The position numbers were made by a program, and so were the translations under genes. From Defluviitaleaceae bacterium (GTDB taxonomy: Bacteria > Bacillota > Clostridia > Lachnospirales > WRAX01), in NCBI GenBank assembly GCA_009784615.1, contig WRBJ01000007.1:1-60071 (forward strand): a stretch of DNA of 60,071 nt. Reading direction: 5' to 3'. This document shows positions 1-7,464 of this stretch, piece after piece (the stretch's first letter is position 1; every line of letters starts with the position of its first letter). The notes beneath the pieces were generated by a model. It saw nothing but the letters and a program-made list of their open reading frames with translations. It was not told the DNA's origin and did not search any database.

Positions 1-150
1 CTTTTGCTGGTGTGAGCGGAACTTAGATACTTTCAATTATATCACAAAAGTGGAGGAAAGTCATTATAAATGGAGCTTTGGAACCTTGGATTTGTTGGGG
101 TTTTGGAGTTTTGCAAGAGGTTAGATTTTATTCCAAAGGAGGAATATAAA

Positions 151-1161
151 ATGAAAAAAATCATAAGATTAACGTCATCTGTTTTGGTGATGATTATAGT
201 ATTCACAAGCATTCCCGTTGTAGCAATGCAAAATGAGCTAGGTATAGAAATATTGCATCAAGAGTTCACTGAATACGGCAGACTGTCGCTTGAAATTGCA
301 AGAATAGGTGACAGTTATTTCTATTTTAGTGATGACGGACATCAAATAACTGCTTTTGACTATAATTCAACAGGCGATAGAGTAAATTTTGCCATTAGAG
401 ATTTAACTTCAGATATGCTTTTGTATGATACAATGGTAGTAGATGATGTGTTTGGTGAAAATAACGAACGTAGAGTGCTTTCTGCATTTGATGTGTTTCA
501 AGAATTATCAATGCACCTAGACTATAATGCTGTTTTAGGAAACGAAGCCCGCATATCTGATTTCTTTGTGGAAACCTCCGATATATCACAACAATTTCAA
601 TTTCAACCATTTTCTGCTGGTAGAGTTCCTTTTATAAACAATCAGGTTAGGTCATTGGGATATAATCTTGATGGACTGCGCGACCTTGGTTCTTTACAGC
701 AAAATGGAATGAGAGGTCATTGCTGGCAAGAAAGAGCCGAAATTCAAATCATCAATATGGCTGCACTAAGAATAACCACAGTTATGACCCAATCAATAAT
801 TATGGGGTTATTCGGAATGGGTATAGGCGGCATCTTGGGTGCATTTGCTGGATTTTTTATACCAGTAATTATTGATGGAGTTTTGGAATATAGGGCTGCT
901 AGGAATTTTGAAGCTCCACGCTCGCTTGTTAATGTAAGGATATTTAGAACGGTTGCTGTAGATGGCGGCAATGGCACAATTACAAATTGGGCAGAACAAC
1001 AAACTCAATACGAGATTACATTCGGGATACATCCTTCAGGTGCTTACAACGGAGAAACTTTGGCTAGACGAAGCTGGCAATCGCAAAGCCGATACTGGGA
1101 TACCGCATTAAATATGATAAGACAAGGAATAAATAATTGGTTTAGTGGGTATCGTCCCTAG
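151..1161 (+). CDS. Secreted glycine-rich protein, function unknown
   Basis: I do not recognise this 336-residue protein. The ATG at 151 is preceded by a strong AAAGGAGG site, so a longer upstream reading is rejected. Residues 1-25 are a classic signal peptide (MKK, hydrophobic core, VVAMQ). The middle is soluble and acidic. Around residues 215-242 there is a long hydrophobic stretch with small-residue spacing (MGLFGMGIGGILGAFAGFF), resembling the glycine zippers of pore-forming or bacteriocin-like peptides. The tail is Arg/Trp/Gln-rich. A small membrane protein follows 16 bases downstream. A secreted toxin with a membrane immunity partner is possible but only inferred. Confidence 0.6.
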   Translation: MKKIIRLTSSVLVMIIVFTSIPVVAMQNELGIEILHQEFTEYGRLSLEIARIGDSYFYFSDDGHQITAFDYNSTGDRVNFAIRDLTSDMLLYDTMVVDDVFGENNERRVLSAFDVFQELSMHLDYNAVLGNEARISDFFVETSDISQQFQFQPFSAGRVPFINNQVRSLGYNLDGLRDLGSLQQNGMRGHCWQERAEIQIINMAALRITTVMTQSIIMGLFGMGIGGILGAFAGFFIPVIIDGVLEYRAARNFEAPRSLVNVRIFRTVAVDGGNGTITNWAEQQTQYEITFGIHPSGAYNGETLARRSWQSQSRYWDTALNMIRQGINNWFSGYRP

Positions 1162-1177
1162 ATATTTGAGGTAAGCG

Positions 1178-1438
1178 ATGAATTGGATAACTTTATTCGA
1201 CTTGCTGCCAGGAGCAATAATTATTACTATTTGGACAATACAAACATTAAAAGGCGAAAAAACTGGCGAAAAAAATTTATGGGATTTAAAGTTTATATAT
1301 GTAACTTTTGCACTTCTAGCTTTTTTAACAGTTGTAGTTATCGTTTTTCAGCCTGCTTGGATATGGGGACACATAATTAGGCTTATATTTCTTATCATAA
1401 TGGTGGCTGCTTACTTTGTGCTTAGGTTAAAAAAATGA
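1178..1438 (+). CDS. Small two- to three-helix membrane protein
   Basis: This 86-residue protein has hydrophobic segments near residues 7-20, 38-58 and 62-82 and a basic C-terminus (RLKK). The start has a GAGGT site six bases upstream. It lies 16 bases after the secreted glycine-rich protein and is probably co-transcribed with it. No family was recognised. By position it could protect the cell from the upstream product, but nothing in the sequence proves that. Confidence 0.5.
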   Translation: MNWITLFDLLPGAIIITIWTIQTLKGEKTGEKNLWDLKFIYVTFALLAFLTVVVIVFQPAWIWGHIIRLIFLIIMVAAYFVLRLKK

Positions 1439-1465
1439 AAATTCCTGTATTAAATAGTGATAGGC

Positions 1466-1496
1466 AACAGAGGGCGACTTAAAAACGTCCTCTGTT
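1466..1496 (+). terminator. Hairpin after the first two genes
   Basis: AACAGAGG (1466-1473) pairs with CCTCTGTT (1489-1496) across a 15-base loop. The following run of T is weak, so termination may be partial. Confidence 0.5.
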
Positions 1497-1530
1497 ATTC
1501 TAATTGCAAAAAAGAGGTGATTAATAAAGT

Positions 1531-2019
1531 ATGAAAAAGGATGGAAAAGAAAATGCTATCGCTTCCGAGTACATTGAGTTTCGCCTAAAGAAAAATATTA
1601 TATGGATAGTCCTACAAGGACTTTTGGCGATATTAGCACTAATATATTTTTTTGCAAACAATGGGTTTGCGGTCTTAAATGATACTACTTTATTTTTAAT
1701 CGACAATATAAATATTAACAACCAAGTTGTATCATATATTGCATATGGTTTGCAATTAACACTCGTGCTTTGCTGTGTTATGTACTTCTTTGGTTCGTTA
1801 ATTAATTATATTTTCAGCAAGTTTAAATTTATCTACTTTGTCATTTTGTCAGGAATGGGGATGGTTGTTATAACAATAGCTACATTGCCATTTAGTGGTG
1901 CAGGCCTATTCTCTCTCATAATGGATATGCCTATGCTCTATTTAGTTGTTCTATTAAGTTTTTTTTTGTCGGTTTTTATTTGTATGTTTATACGGCGTTT
2001 GTCTACCTGTTTCCCATAA
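1531..2019 (+). CDS. Four-helix membrane protein, unknown
   Basis: This 162-residue protein begins with a charged stretch (about residues 1-21) followed by four hydrophobic segments near 22-46, 66-92, 98-120 and 128-152. An AAGAGGTGA site precedes the ATG. The layout resembles small DUF-type membrane proteins that accompany XRE regulators, but no regulator lies next to it here. No function can be assigned. Confidence 0.55.
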   Translation: MKKDGKENAIASEYIEFRLKKNIIWIVLQGLLAILALIYFFANNGFAVLNDTTLFLIDNININNQVVSYIAYGLQLTLVLCCVMYFFGSLINYIFSKFKFIYFVILSGMGMVVITIATLPFSGAGLFSLIMDMPMLYLVVLLSFFLSVFICMFIRRLSTCFP

Positions 2020-2105
2020 AAGCGGTCATTTGTCCGTTCGTACTTTATGGTTAACCCAAAAACTGATATGATTGATTTGACCAATATTACGGCAGGGGTG
2101 TATAT

Positions 2106-2954
2106 ATGAATTGTAAAAAATGCAACAAACCAATATACCACGGGATAGAATTATGCTACAATTGCCGTACGGGCAAAGAAACCTCAAAAACAGATGAGAA
2201 ATCATCTGTTTTTGAGGTTGAACCCGAAGTTGAAGAAATCCAAATCACTTATGAGGATAGCTATATTGCAAAAATACATAAGGTCGGCGCAAGCAACCTT
2301 TTCCTTATTGCTATCATTTTGCAAACGCTAGTTTTTATTTTAAATCTATCTATACCTTTTGGATTTGTCGATTTTATATTTTTGGTAGTTAGCGTTTTAC
2401 CTGTCATTGCTTTTTGGGTTATTTATTTTTCATCAAAACAACAACAAGAACCTGATAAAATTTTAACTGCGCTACTGTTTATCAAAGTAACTGCTATTGC
2501 TAATATTGTTGTTTATGGTATGTTAGGGAGTGCGGGATTACTCCCTATTCTCGGAGGTATATTGTCAATAGATGATTGGTTGGTGTTTTTGGCGTTGGTT
2601 GCAACAATTTTGGTAGTCGCCTCAGCGATTATCTTCCATTACATACCTATGCTCCAAATTATTAAAAGTATTAACAATGGAATACGAAATAATGCTTCTT
2701 CAGCTTTAAAAGGCATAAAGTTTTTTACAATAACATCAATAATCGGAATTGTATTTTCAATTTCAATTGCCATTGCGCCAATTATAAATATTGGTTTTAC
2801 TGAAGGGTTAGGCATTGGTTTTAGTGAAATAATAACACTCTTTTCTACATCTCGCAACTTGGCTATAGAAATACTCGCAACCGTTACATCTTCCGGTTCA
2901 GTCATCATTTTGCTAATTATACTTAATCGACTAAATAAGTATCTTATAGGGTGA
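2106..2954 (+). CDS. Zinc-ribbon multipass membrane protein
   Basis: The 282-residue protein starts with a zinc ribbon formed by CKKC at residues 3-6 and CYNC at 17-20, followed by an acidic linker and at least six transmembrane segments from about residue 63 to the end. Such N-terminal zinc ribbons on membrane proteins are common in Firmicutes and usually uncharacterised. The ATG is preceded by GGCAGGGGTGTATAT, an adequate ribosome site. The gene ends just before a strong bidirectional terminator and closes the unknown-membrane-protein cluster. Confidence 0.6.
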   Translation: MNCKKCNKPIYHGIELCYNCRTGKETSKTDEKSSVFEVEPEVEEIQITYEDSYIAKIHKVGASNLFLIAIILQTLVFILNLSIPFGFVDFIFLVVSVLPVIAFWVIYFSSKQQQEPDKILTALLFIKVTAIANIVVYGMLGSAGLLPILGGILSIDDWLVFLALVATILVVASAIIFHYIPMLQIIKSINNGIRNNASSALKGIKFFTITSIIGIVFSISIAIAPIINIGFTEGLGIGFSEIITLFSTSRNLAIEILATVTSSGSVIILLIILNRLNKYLIG

Positions 2955-3000
2955 TTTAAGAATTTTCATCTGCGAACTTTCGCAACTAATATCAAACGCA

Positions 3001-3026
3001 AAAATCCCCTAACAAAGGGGATTTTT
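3001..3026. terminator. Bidirectional intrinsic terminator
   Basis: AAAATCCCCT and AGGGGATTTT form a nine- to ten-base stem around a short AACAA loop. It separates the convergent zinc-ribbon gene and the peptidyl-prolyl isomerase gene and has A and T tracts suited to both directions. Confidence 0.8.
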
Positions 3027-3041
3027 AATATACAAAAGTTT

Positions 3042-3524
3042 TCACTTAGATATTGTGATATTTTTAATTCTTTGCTCTGCTAATGGTCTGTCGCTGTGGT
3101 CGGTTTCAGTTTCTGCAATAGCGTCCACAACTTCCTGTCCGCTGATAATCTTACCAAATGCGGCATAAGACCCATCCAAATGCGGCGAATGTTTATGCAT
3201 AATAAAAAACTGACTGCCCGCCGAATTTGGGTCGTTGCTACGTGCCATAGACAACACTCCCGCTGTATGCTCTAGGTCGTTTTGCACACCATTTTTAGCA
3301 AATTCACCATTAATGCCATAACCCGGTCCGCCCATCCCCGTACCATCAGGACAACCGCCTTGTATCATAAAACCAGGGATTACACGATGAAAAATAAGCC
3401 CGTCATAAAACCCCTTTTCAACCAATTCAACAAAATTAGCAACCGTCTGTGGCGCAATTTCCGGATAAAGCTCTAGCGTCATAATACCGCCATTTTCCAT
3501 TTCAATAGTTACCTGTGGGTTCAT
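3042..3524 (-). CDS. Cyclophilin-type peptidyl-prolyl cis-trans isomerase
   Basis: This 160-residue single-domain cyclophilin catalyses proline cis-trans isomerisation during protein folding. It carries the family core: FHRVIPGFMIQGG, GSQFFI, HLDG and FGK. There is no signal peptide, so it should be cytoplasmic. I chose the ATG at 3524, which has GGAGGAATTAATA immediately upstream; the longer TTG start at 3539 would overlap that site. It lies 33 bases after the RNA methyltransferase gene and is probably transcribed with it. Confidence 0.92.
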   Translation of the reverse strand: MNPQVTIEMENGGIMTLELYPEIAPQTVANFVELVEKGFYDGLIFHRVIPGFMIQGGCPDGTGMGGPGYGINGEFAKNGVQNDLEHTAGVLSMARSNDPNSAGSQFFIMHKHSPHLDGSYAAFGKIISGQEVVDAIAETETDHSDRPLAEQRIKNITISK

Positions 3525-3557
3525 TATTAATTCCTCCAATAAATATTATTAATATTC

Positions 3558-4316
3558 TTAATAAACACGCTGACGCAAAACTTCATAAGCAATAATCGCA
3601 CCTGCAACAGACACGTTTAAAGACTCTGACATTGTCGGAATTTTAACTGTATTATCAACAATATCAAGCACAGCCTTCGACACGCCGTGATGTTCATTAC
3701 CAAGCACAAAAACCGCCGATTGCCGCAAATCCAAATTATATAAATTATTATCACCGTCAGCTTTTGTGGCGTAAACGGGGATATTTTTTGTGCGCAAAAC
3801 TCCCGCCGCTACAACCAAATCCATCACAACAAATGGCAAATGAAAAATACTGCCAGCCGAAGCCCTTATAACCTTAGGGCTATAAACATCCGTACAACGT
3901 GGTGAAAGTACAACACCGCTTACACCAAGCCCGTGGCAATTGCGCAAAATAGTACCAAGATTGCCAGGGTCATTAATATCATCAAGCATAAAAATTAACG
4001 GATTTTTAACACTAAGCATATCTTCTATGCTAAAATTACGTTGCCTAACAATCGCCATAATCCCCTGCGGTGCAATAACATCAGAAAGCCCCGCAAAAAC
4101 TCTGTCCGCAACAACAACGACAGAACTACTAATGTCCGAAGTTTTTGCATAACTTTCAGAAACAACAATTTGCCGCACATCCCAATTTTTCCCAATTTCT
4201 GCAACAAATTTCGCGCCCTCAGCCAAAAAAGCCTGCGACAAAACACGCCCCTTTTTGTCGTGTAAGGCACGAATCTCTTTAACTATGCGGTTTGTAGCGG
4301 ATGTGATAATTTCCAT
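3558..4316 (-). CDS. SpoU/TrmH-family RNA 2'-O-methyltransferase
   Basis: The 252-residue protein has a substrate-binding N-domain and a SPOUT knot. The family motifs are clear: NDPGNLGTILRNCHGLGVSGVV (motif 1), FVLGNEHHGVS (motif 2) and IPTMSESLNVSVAGAIIAYE (motif 3). The family transfers a methyl group from SAM to ribose 2'-OH in tRNA or 23S rRNA; which RNA is modified here cannot be read from sequence. The promoter places transcription start on or next to the ATG, so the message may be leaderless. The gene is divergent from padR. Confidence 0.9.
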   Translation of the reverse strand: MEIITSATNRIVKEIRALHDKKGRVLSQAFLAEGAKFVAEIGKNWDVRQIVVSESYAKTSDISSSVVVVADRVFAGLSDVIAPQGIMAIVRQRNFSIEDMLSVKNPLIFMLDDINDPGNLGTILRNCHGLGVSGVVLSPRCTDVYSPKVIRASAGSIFHLPFVVMDLVVAAGVLRTKNIPVYATKADGDNNLYNLDLRQSAVFVLGNEHHGVSKAVLDIVDNTVKIPTMSESLNVSVAGAIIAYEVLRQRVY

Positions 4317-4322
4317 TTAACG

Positions 4323-4351
4323 ATTATATCACAGCCTAAAAAAAATTTCAA
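4323..4351 (-). promoter_or_regulatory. Sigma-A promoter of the RNA methyltransferase gene
   Basis: Read on the minus strand this is TTGAAA (4351-4346), a 17-base spacer with eight T, then TATAAT (4328-4323). The predicted start falls at about 4316, the A of the ATG, and no ribosome site precedes that codon. Confidence 0.7.
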
Positions 4352-4369
4352 CTTTTTTCAAAAAACTAC

Positions 4370-4398
4370 TTGACACAACGTACTACATATGATAAAGT
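4370..4398 (+). promoter_or_regulatory. padR promoter with PadR-like operator
   Basis: TTGACA at 4370-4375 and TAAAGT at 4393-4398 are 17 bases apart. Between and across the -10 lies an imperfect palindrome at 4381-4399 (TACTnnATnnnATnnAGTA), placed where a PadR dimer would block polymerase. Autoregulation is inferred from this layout and from family habit. Confidence 0.6.
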
Positions 4399-4407
4399 AA
4401 TTACAAC

Positions 4408-4794
4408 GTGAAACGAAATACGCTAGGAGGTGGTCTTATTGGAAAAGCATTTATCAGCGCAGATGTAATACGTGGTTATGTTGACCTTATGATTTTAAGG
4501 GTCTTAATGGACGGCGATTCATATGGCTATGAAATCTCCAAAAAAATAACCGCAATATCCCAAGGTATGTACAGTATGAAAGAAACCACGCTATACTCTG
4601 CTTTTTCCCGCATAGAAAAATCAGGCGCAGTACAATCATACCCTGGCACGGTAACAGGCGGCAGAGAACGTATATATTACCGCCTAACCCCCACAGGTTA
4701 CGAAATTTACGCACAAAAATGCAAAGAATGGGCAATAACACAACCCCTAATCAATAAATTTATTATGGAGGAGTATAAAAATGGAAACAATTAG
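4408..4794 (+). CDS. PadR-family transcriptional regulator
   Basis: The winged-helix protein shows the PadR signature (SADVIRGYVDLMILRVLMDGDSYGYEI, then METTLYSAFSRIEK-like and GGRERIYYRLTPTG). Family members are dimeric repressors, often ligand-responsive and autoregulated. The start is uncertain. GTG at 4408 gives 128 residues but lies at the predicted transcription start without a ribosome site. A perfect AGGAGGTG at 4425-4432 is followed about seven bases later by in-frame ATT at 4438, giving 118 residues that begin near the conserved domain. The gene overlaps its membrane partner by 14 bases, a common PadR pairing. Confidence 0.85.
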   Translation: MKRNTLGGGLIGKAFISADVIRGYVDLMILRVLMDGDSYGYEISKKITAISQGMYSMKETTLYSAFSRIEKSGAVQSYPGTVTGGRERIYYRLTPTGYEIYAQKCKEWAITQPLINKFIMEEYKNGNN

Positions 4795-5758
4795 AAATTA
4801 TGTAGAAAATGTTTTTGCGGATTTTCCGCAAAACCCACGGGTTTTACAGCTAAAACGTGAAATGTTACAAGGTATGGAAGAAAAATATAACGAACTACGC
4901 CAATATGGCAAAAGTGAACACGAAGCTATAGCGGGCGTAATAGCAGATTTTGGCAGTATGGACGAAATAGCGCAAGAACTAGGGTTAAACACCGAAAAAA
5001 TTGACGACACCAATAGCATACGTCTAACTCAAAGCGAAGCGGAAGAATACTTGACGCAAAACCGCAAATCAGGTAGATGGATTGGCATAGGTGTATGGAT
5101 AATTTTGGCAGGTGTATCAGGACTTATTATGTTTGGTGGCGAAATTATCGCAATAGGTCCCGCAGTATTCTCTATCGGCGGCAATTTTAACGCATTATCT
5201 AGCATATTTTTATTTAGCGCAATCGCAATCGCCGTACCAATTTTCATAGTAAACGGTATGCGTCTTAATGCCTACGAAGATTATGCAAAGAAAAATATAA
5301 TACTAGATACAACCACCCGCAAAGAAATCGAAAATCAAAACAAACTATACAACTCACGTTTTGCAATTAAAATATCTGTCGGCGTTGGCTCAATTTTGGT
5401 CGGCGTTGCCATTGTTACCGCATTTGCCGCAATAGGCGGATATTATCAAGCCCCACCTGCTTTTTTGCTTTTTGCCATTGGTTTTGGCGTATTTAACTTT
5501 GTTACAGCAGGTATGACAAAAGGTTCTTATGACGTGATATTAAACCAAGGCGATTATGCACACAAAGCCGCCACTTTCAAAAGCGAAAAACTAATAGGCA
5601 CAATTTCAAGCATATATTGGCCTGTTGCAACTGCAATTTTCCTTGCGTGGGGCTTTTTAGGCAACGCTTGGCATATAAGTTGGGTAATCTGGCCAATAGC
5701 AGGCGTACTATTCGCCGCAGTAACAGGCATAGTCAACGCCATTACAAAAAATCAATAA
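4781..5758 (+). CDS. Permease-prefix-domain membrane protein, PadR partner
   Basis: The 325-residue protein begins with an amphipathic region of about 75 residues (YVENVFADFP...LKREMLQGMEEKY...HEAIAGVIADFGSMDEIAQEL) typical of the permease prefix domain / DUF1700-like proteins encoded beside PadR regulators. About six hydrophobic segments follow from residue 100. A strong GGAGGAGTATAAAA site sits inside the end of padR. Its expression is probably controlled by that regulator. The transported or sensed compound is unknown. Confidence 0.75.
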   Translation: METIRNYVENVFADFPQNPRVLQLKREMLQGMEEKYNELRQYGKSEHEAIAGVIADFGSMDEIAQELGLNTEKIDDTNSIRLTQSEAEEYLTQNRKSGRWIGIGVWIILAGVSGLIMFGGEIIAIGPAVFSIGGNFNALSSIFLFSAIAIAVPIFIVNGMRLNAYEDYAKKNIILDTTTRKEIENQNKLYNSRFAIKISVGVGSILVGVAIVTAFAAIGGYYQAPPAFLLFAIGFGVFNFVTAGMTKGSYDVILNQGDYAHKAATFKSEKLIGTISSIYWPVATAIFLAWGFLGNAWHISWVIWPIAGVLFAAVTGIVNAITKNQ

Positions 5759-5785
5759 ATGATAATTTAATTATTTGCAACCCCC

Positions 5786-5812
5786 ACAAGGGCGACCACC
5801 AGTCGCCCTTGT
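5786..5812. repeat. Intergenic palindrome (REP-like hairpin)
   Basis: ACAAGGGCGAC and GTCGCCCTTGT form a perfect 11-base stem with a CACCA loop. No long T tract follows, so it is a weak terminator candidate. A related palindrome (GGGCGAGC...GCTCGCCC) occurs at 14937-14955, which suggests a dispersed repeat family. Confidence 0.6.
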
Positions 5813-5842
5813 ATGCTTCTAAATACATTTTACCTAAATTTT

Positions 5843-5890
5843 TTCACAAACCCCTTCACAAACCCCTTCAAAAACCCTTTGACAAACCCT
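5843..5890 (+). repeat. Four 12-bp direct repeats at the RRNPP-regulator promoter
   Basis: Four contiguous 12-base units: TTCACAAACCCC (5843-5854), TTCACAAACCCC (5855-5866), TTCAAAAACCCT (5867-5878) and TTGACAAACCCT (5879-5890). The last unit contains the -35 box TTGACA of the following gene. The arrangement looks like an array of protein-binding sites; binding by the downstream regulator is inferred. Confidence 0.75.
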
Positions 5891-5907
5891 GCCACATATT
5901 GCATAAT
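5879..5907 (+). promoter_or_regulatory. Promoter of the RRNPP-like regulator
   Basis: TTGACA (5879-5884), a 17-base spacer and CATAAT (5902-5907). The -35 box lies within the fourth 12-bp repeat, so a protein bound to the array would contact or block polymerase. Confidence 0.7.
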
Positions 5908-5955
5908 AACAAATGATAACTTTATTATATGTGAATACGAGGTGATTTTTGCAAA

Positions 5956-7302
5956 ATGTACACTAATGATAACGAAAAATCCAACAACACCAACACACTA
6001 TCTATCGCCCAAAAAATAAAGCTATTAAGAAATGCAAATGGCATATATCAAGACGAAATGGCAGATATTACCCTTACAAGCCAAGCTAAAATATCAAGAA
6101 TAGAAAATGGCGAAGAATATTATAACGATGATGAAATAAGACTTATAAAAGAACATTTTAATATTGTTGGTATGCCTTTGACAGAGTTTGAACGTAACGC
6201 CTTTAGAGAAAGCCTTTACCATTGGCGTGATTTGCTTAGAAGCGGCAGATTAGACGAAGCTAAAATTAAACAAGATAAATTATCATCAGTTGTAAACTTA
6301 GAACCCTGCGACCCAGATTTGGCTTTGCTCTATTGTTTGTTCGAGGTTATTCATTTGCTTATTAACAAACAGCTTGATGTTGCCGAGGAAAATTTGGCTG
6401 TAATTTATGATAGATTAAATGATGAAAATATTGAACATCTTTATTACTACTATTGTAATAAGGGTTCGTTGTGTGCTATGCAACATAAATATGAAGATGC
6501 TTTAAAATCTTATACCAAGGCTCTTGAATTGAGAGAAAATCATAAAATCAATTCATTGGAAATTGAAGGATGGCTGTACTATAACTTAGCAATTTGTCAT
6601 TCTAAACTTGAACTTCCAATACGTGCCTTAGCATTTATTAATAAAATACCTAAAACGTATATAGACAGCAGAATAACAATTTATGGTCTAGGTATCAATA
6701 TTGAATTTGCTATTAATTGTACCGCAATTGGCGAATATAGAAGTGCCGAAAGAGTGTTAAACGATTGTCTTATAAGAGCAAAGGGTATAAACAATAGCCT
6801 TTTCGAGGGCTTATCATTACATAATCTTGGTATACTGTATGTGCGAGAAGAAAATTGGGATAAAGCTATAGAATGTCTTGACCAAGCGTTTGGTATTTTT
6901 AAAGATAACCCTGTTTATCGCCCTTGGGTTTTGTATTACAAAATCCGTTGCTTAATAGGAAAAAGAGAGTTTCTCGTGGCGGAAAAGGCGATTAAGAAAG
7001 CAAAGGCTATATATAACGAAAATGATGTAAGTTTCATTCTATTTGAAACGCTCATCCACATATTAAAAATAAGCAAACGCTTTTCCGTCTACAACAAAGC
7101 ATCAGTAGAGTATATACAAACTACGTCTGTAAAATATCTAATAGATAACTTTGACAGCATCGAAGCTGTAAACTGTTGCAAACTTCTTGTACGACATTGT
7201 ACAAGAACCAATAAAATGTTAAAAACCCTAGAAGCTAAGGCAATTATAAGTGATATTTACGAAAAGATGTTCATTAATAGAATGGATGGTGATATATTAT
7301 GA
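5956..7302 (+). CDS. RRNPP-like HTH-TPR regulator, predicted peptide receptor
   Basis: The 448-residue protein has an XRE-type helix-turn-helix at about residues 15-70 (IAQKIKLLRNANGIYQDEMADITLTSQAKISRIENG). The rest is an alpha-helical TPR array from about residue 90 to 440, with recognisable repeats such as YYYYCNKGSLCAMQHKYEDALKSYTKALEL and EGLSLHNLGILYVREENWDKAIECLDQAFGIF. HTH plus C-terminal TPRs is the plan of RRNPP receptors (Rgg, PlcR, NprR, PrgX), which bind re-imported signalling peptides; NprR is of similar length. The stop codon overlaps the ATG of a small exported peptide gene. The ATG at 5956 follows GAGGTGAT by about 10 bases. Quorum sensing is inferred from architecture and context. 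Confidence 0.8.
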   Translation: MYTNDNEKSNNTNTLSIAQKIKLLRNANGIYQDEMADITLTSQAKISRIENGEEYYNDDEIRLIKEHFNIVGMPLTEFERNAFRESLYHWRDLLRSGRLDEAKIKQDKLSSVVNLEPCDPDLALLYCLFEVIHLLINKQLDVAEENLAVIYDRLNDENIEHLYYYYCNKGSLCAMQHKYEDALKSYTKALELRENHKINSLEIEGWLYYNLAICHSKLELPIRALAFINKIPKTYIDSRITIYGLGINIEFAINCTAIGEYRSAERVLNDCLIRAKGINNSLFEGLSLHNLGILYVREENWDKAIECLDQAFGIFKDNPVYRPWVLYYKIRCLIGKREFLVAEKAIKKAKAIYNENDVSFILFETLIHILKISKRFSVYNKASVEYIQTTSVKYLIDNFDSIEAVNCCKLLVRHCTRTNKMLKTLEAKAIISDIYEKMFINRMDGDIL

Positions 7303-7421
7303 AAAAGAGATTAACTGCAATAATGTTGGTGTTGATTGCGTTATTTTCATTAAGCTCTGCCGTTTACGCAGAACCTGGTAGCGGCGGCGGGCACCCCCAA
7401 TACTACCAACCCGCATCATAA
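7299..7421 (+). CDS. Exported 40-residue propeptide, candidate signalling peptide
   Basis: This small gene starts with an ATGA overlap on the regulator stop codon and has GGTGAT five bases upstream inside the regulator gene. It encodes MKKRLTAIMLVLIALFSL, then SSAVYA, then the predicted mature part EPGSGGGHPQYYQPAS. Residues 1-24 form a textbook signal peptide with an A-x-A-like cleavage site (VYA|E). The mature 16 residues are Gly/Pro/Tyr-rich without Cys, unlike a lantibiotic. Propeptides encoded directly after the receptor gene are the hallmark of RRNPP systems. The exact processed signal, often five to ten C-terminal residues, cannot be predicted here. Confidence 0.75.
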   Translation: MKKRLTAIMLVLIALFSLSSAVYAEPGSGGGHPQYYQPAS

Positions 7422-7464
7422 TTCCACCACCTGCAATTGATAAATAAAGCATAAAAGCACAAAC

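Noticed and set aside
5813-6019. Short open frame with NPF repeats upstream of the HTH-TPR gene
   Set aside because: It is the translation of the 12-bp direct repeats, lacks a ribosome site and overlaps the promoter of the next gene.
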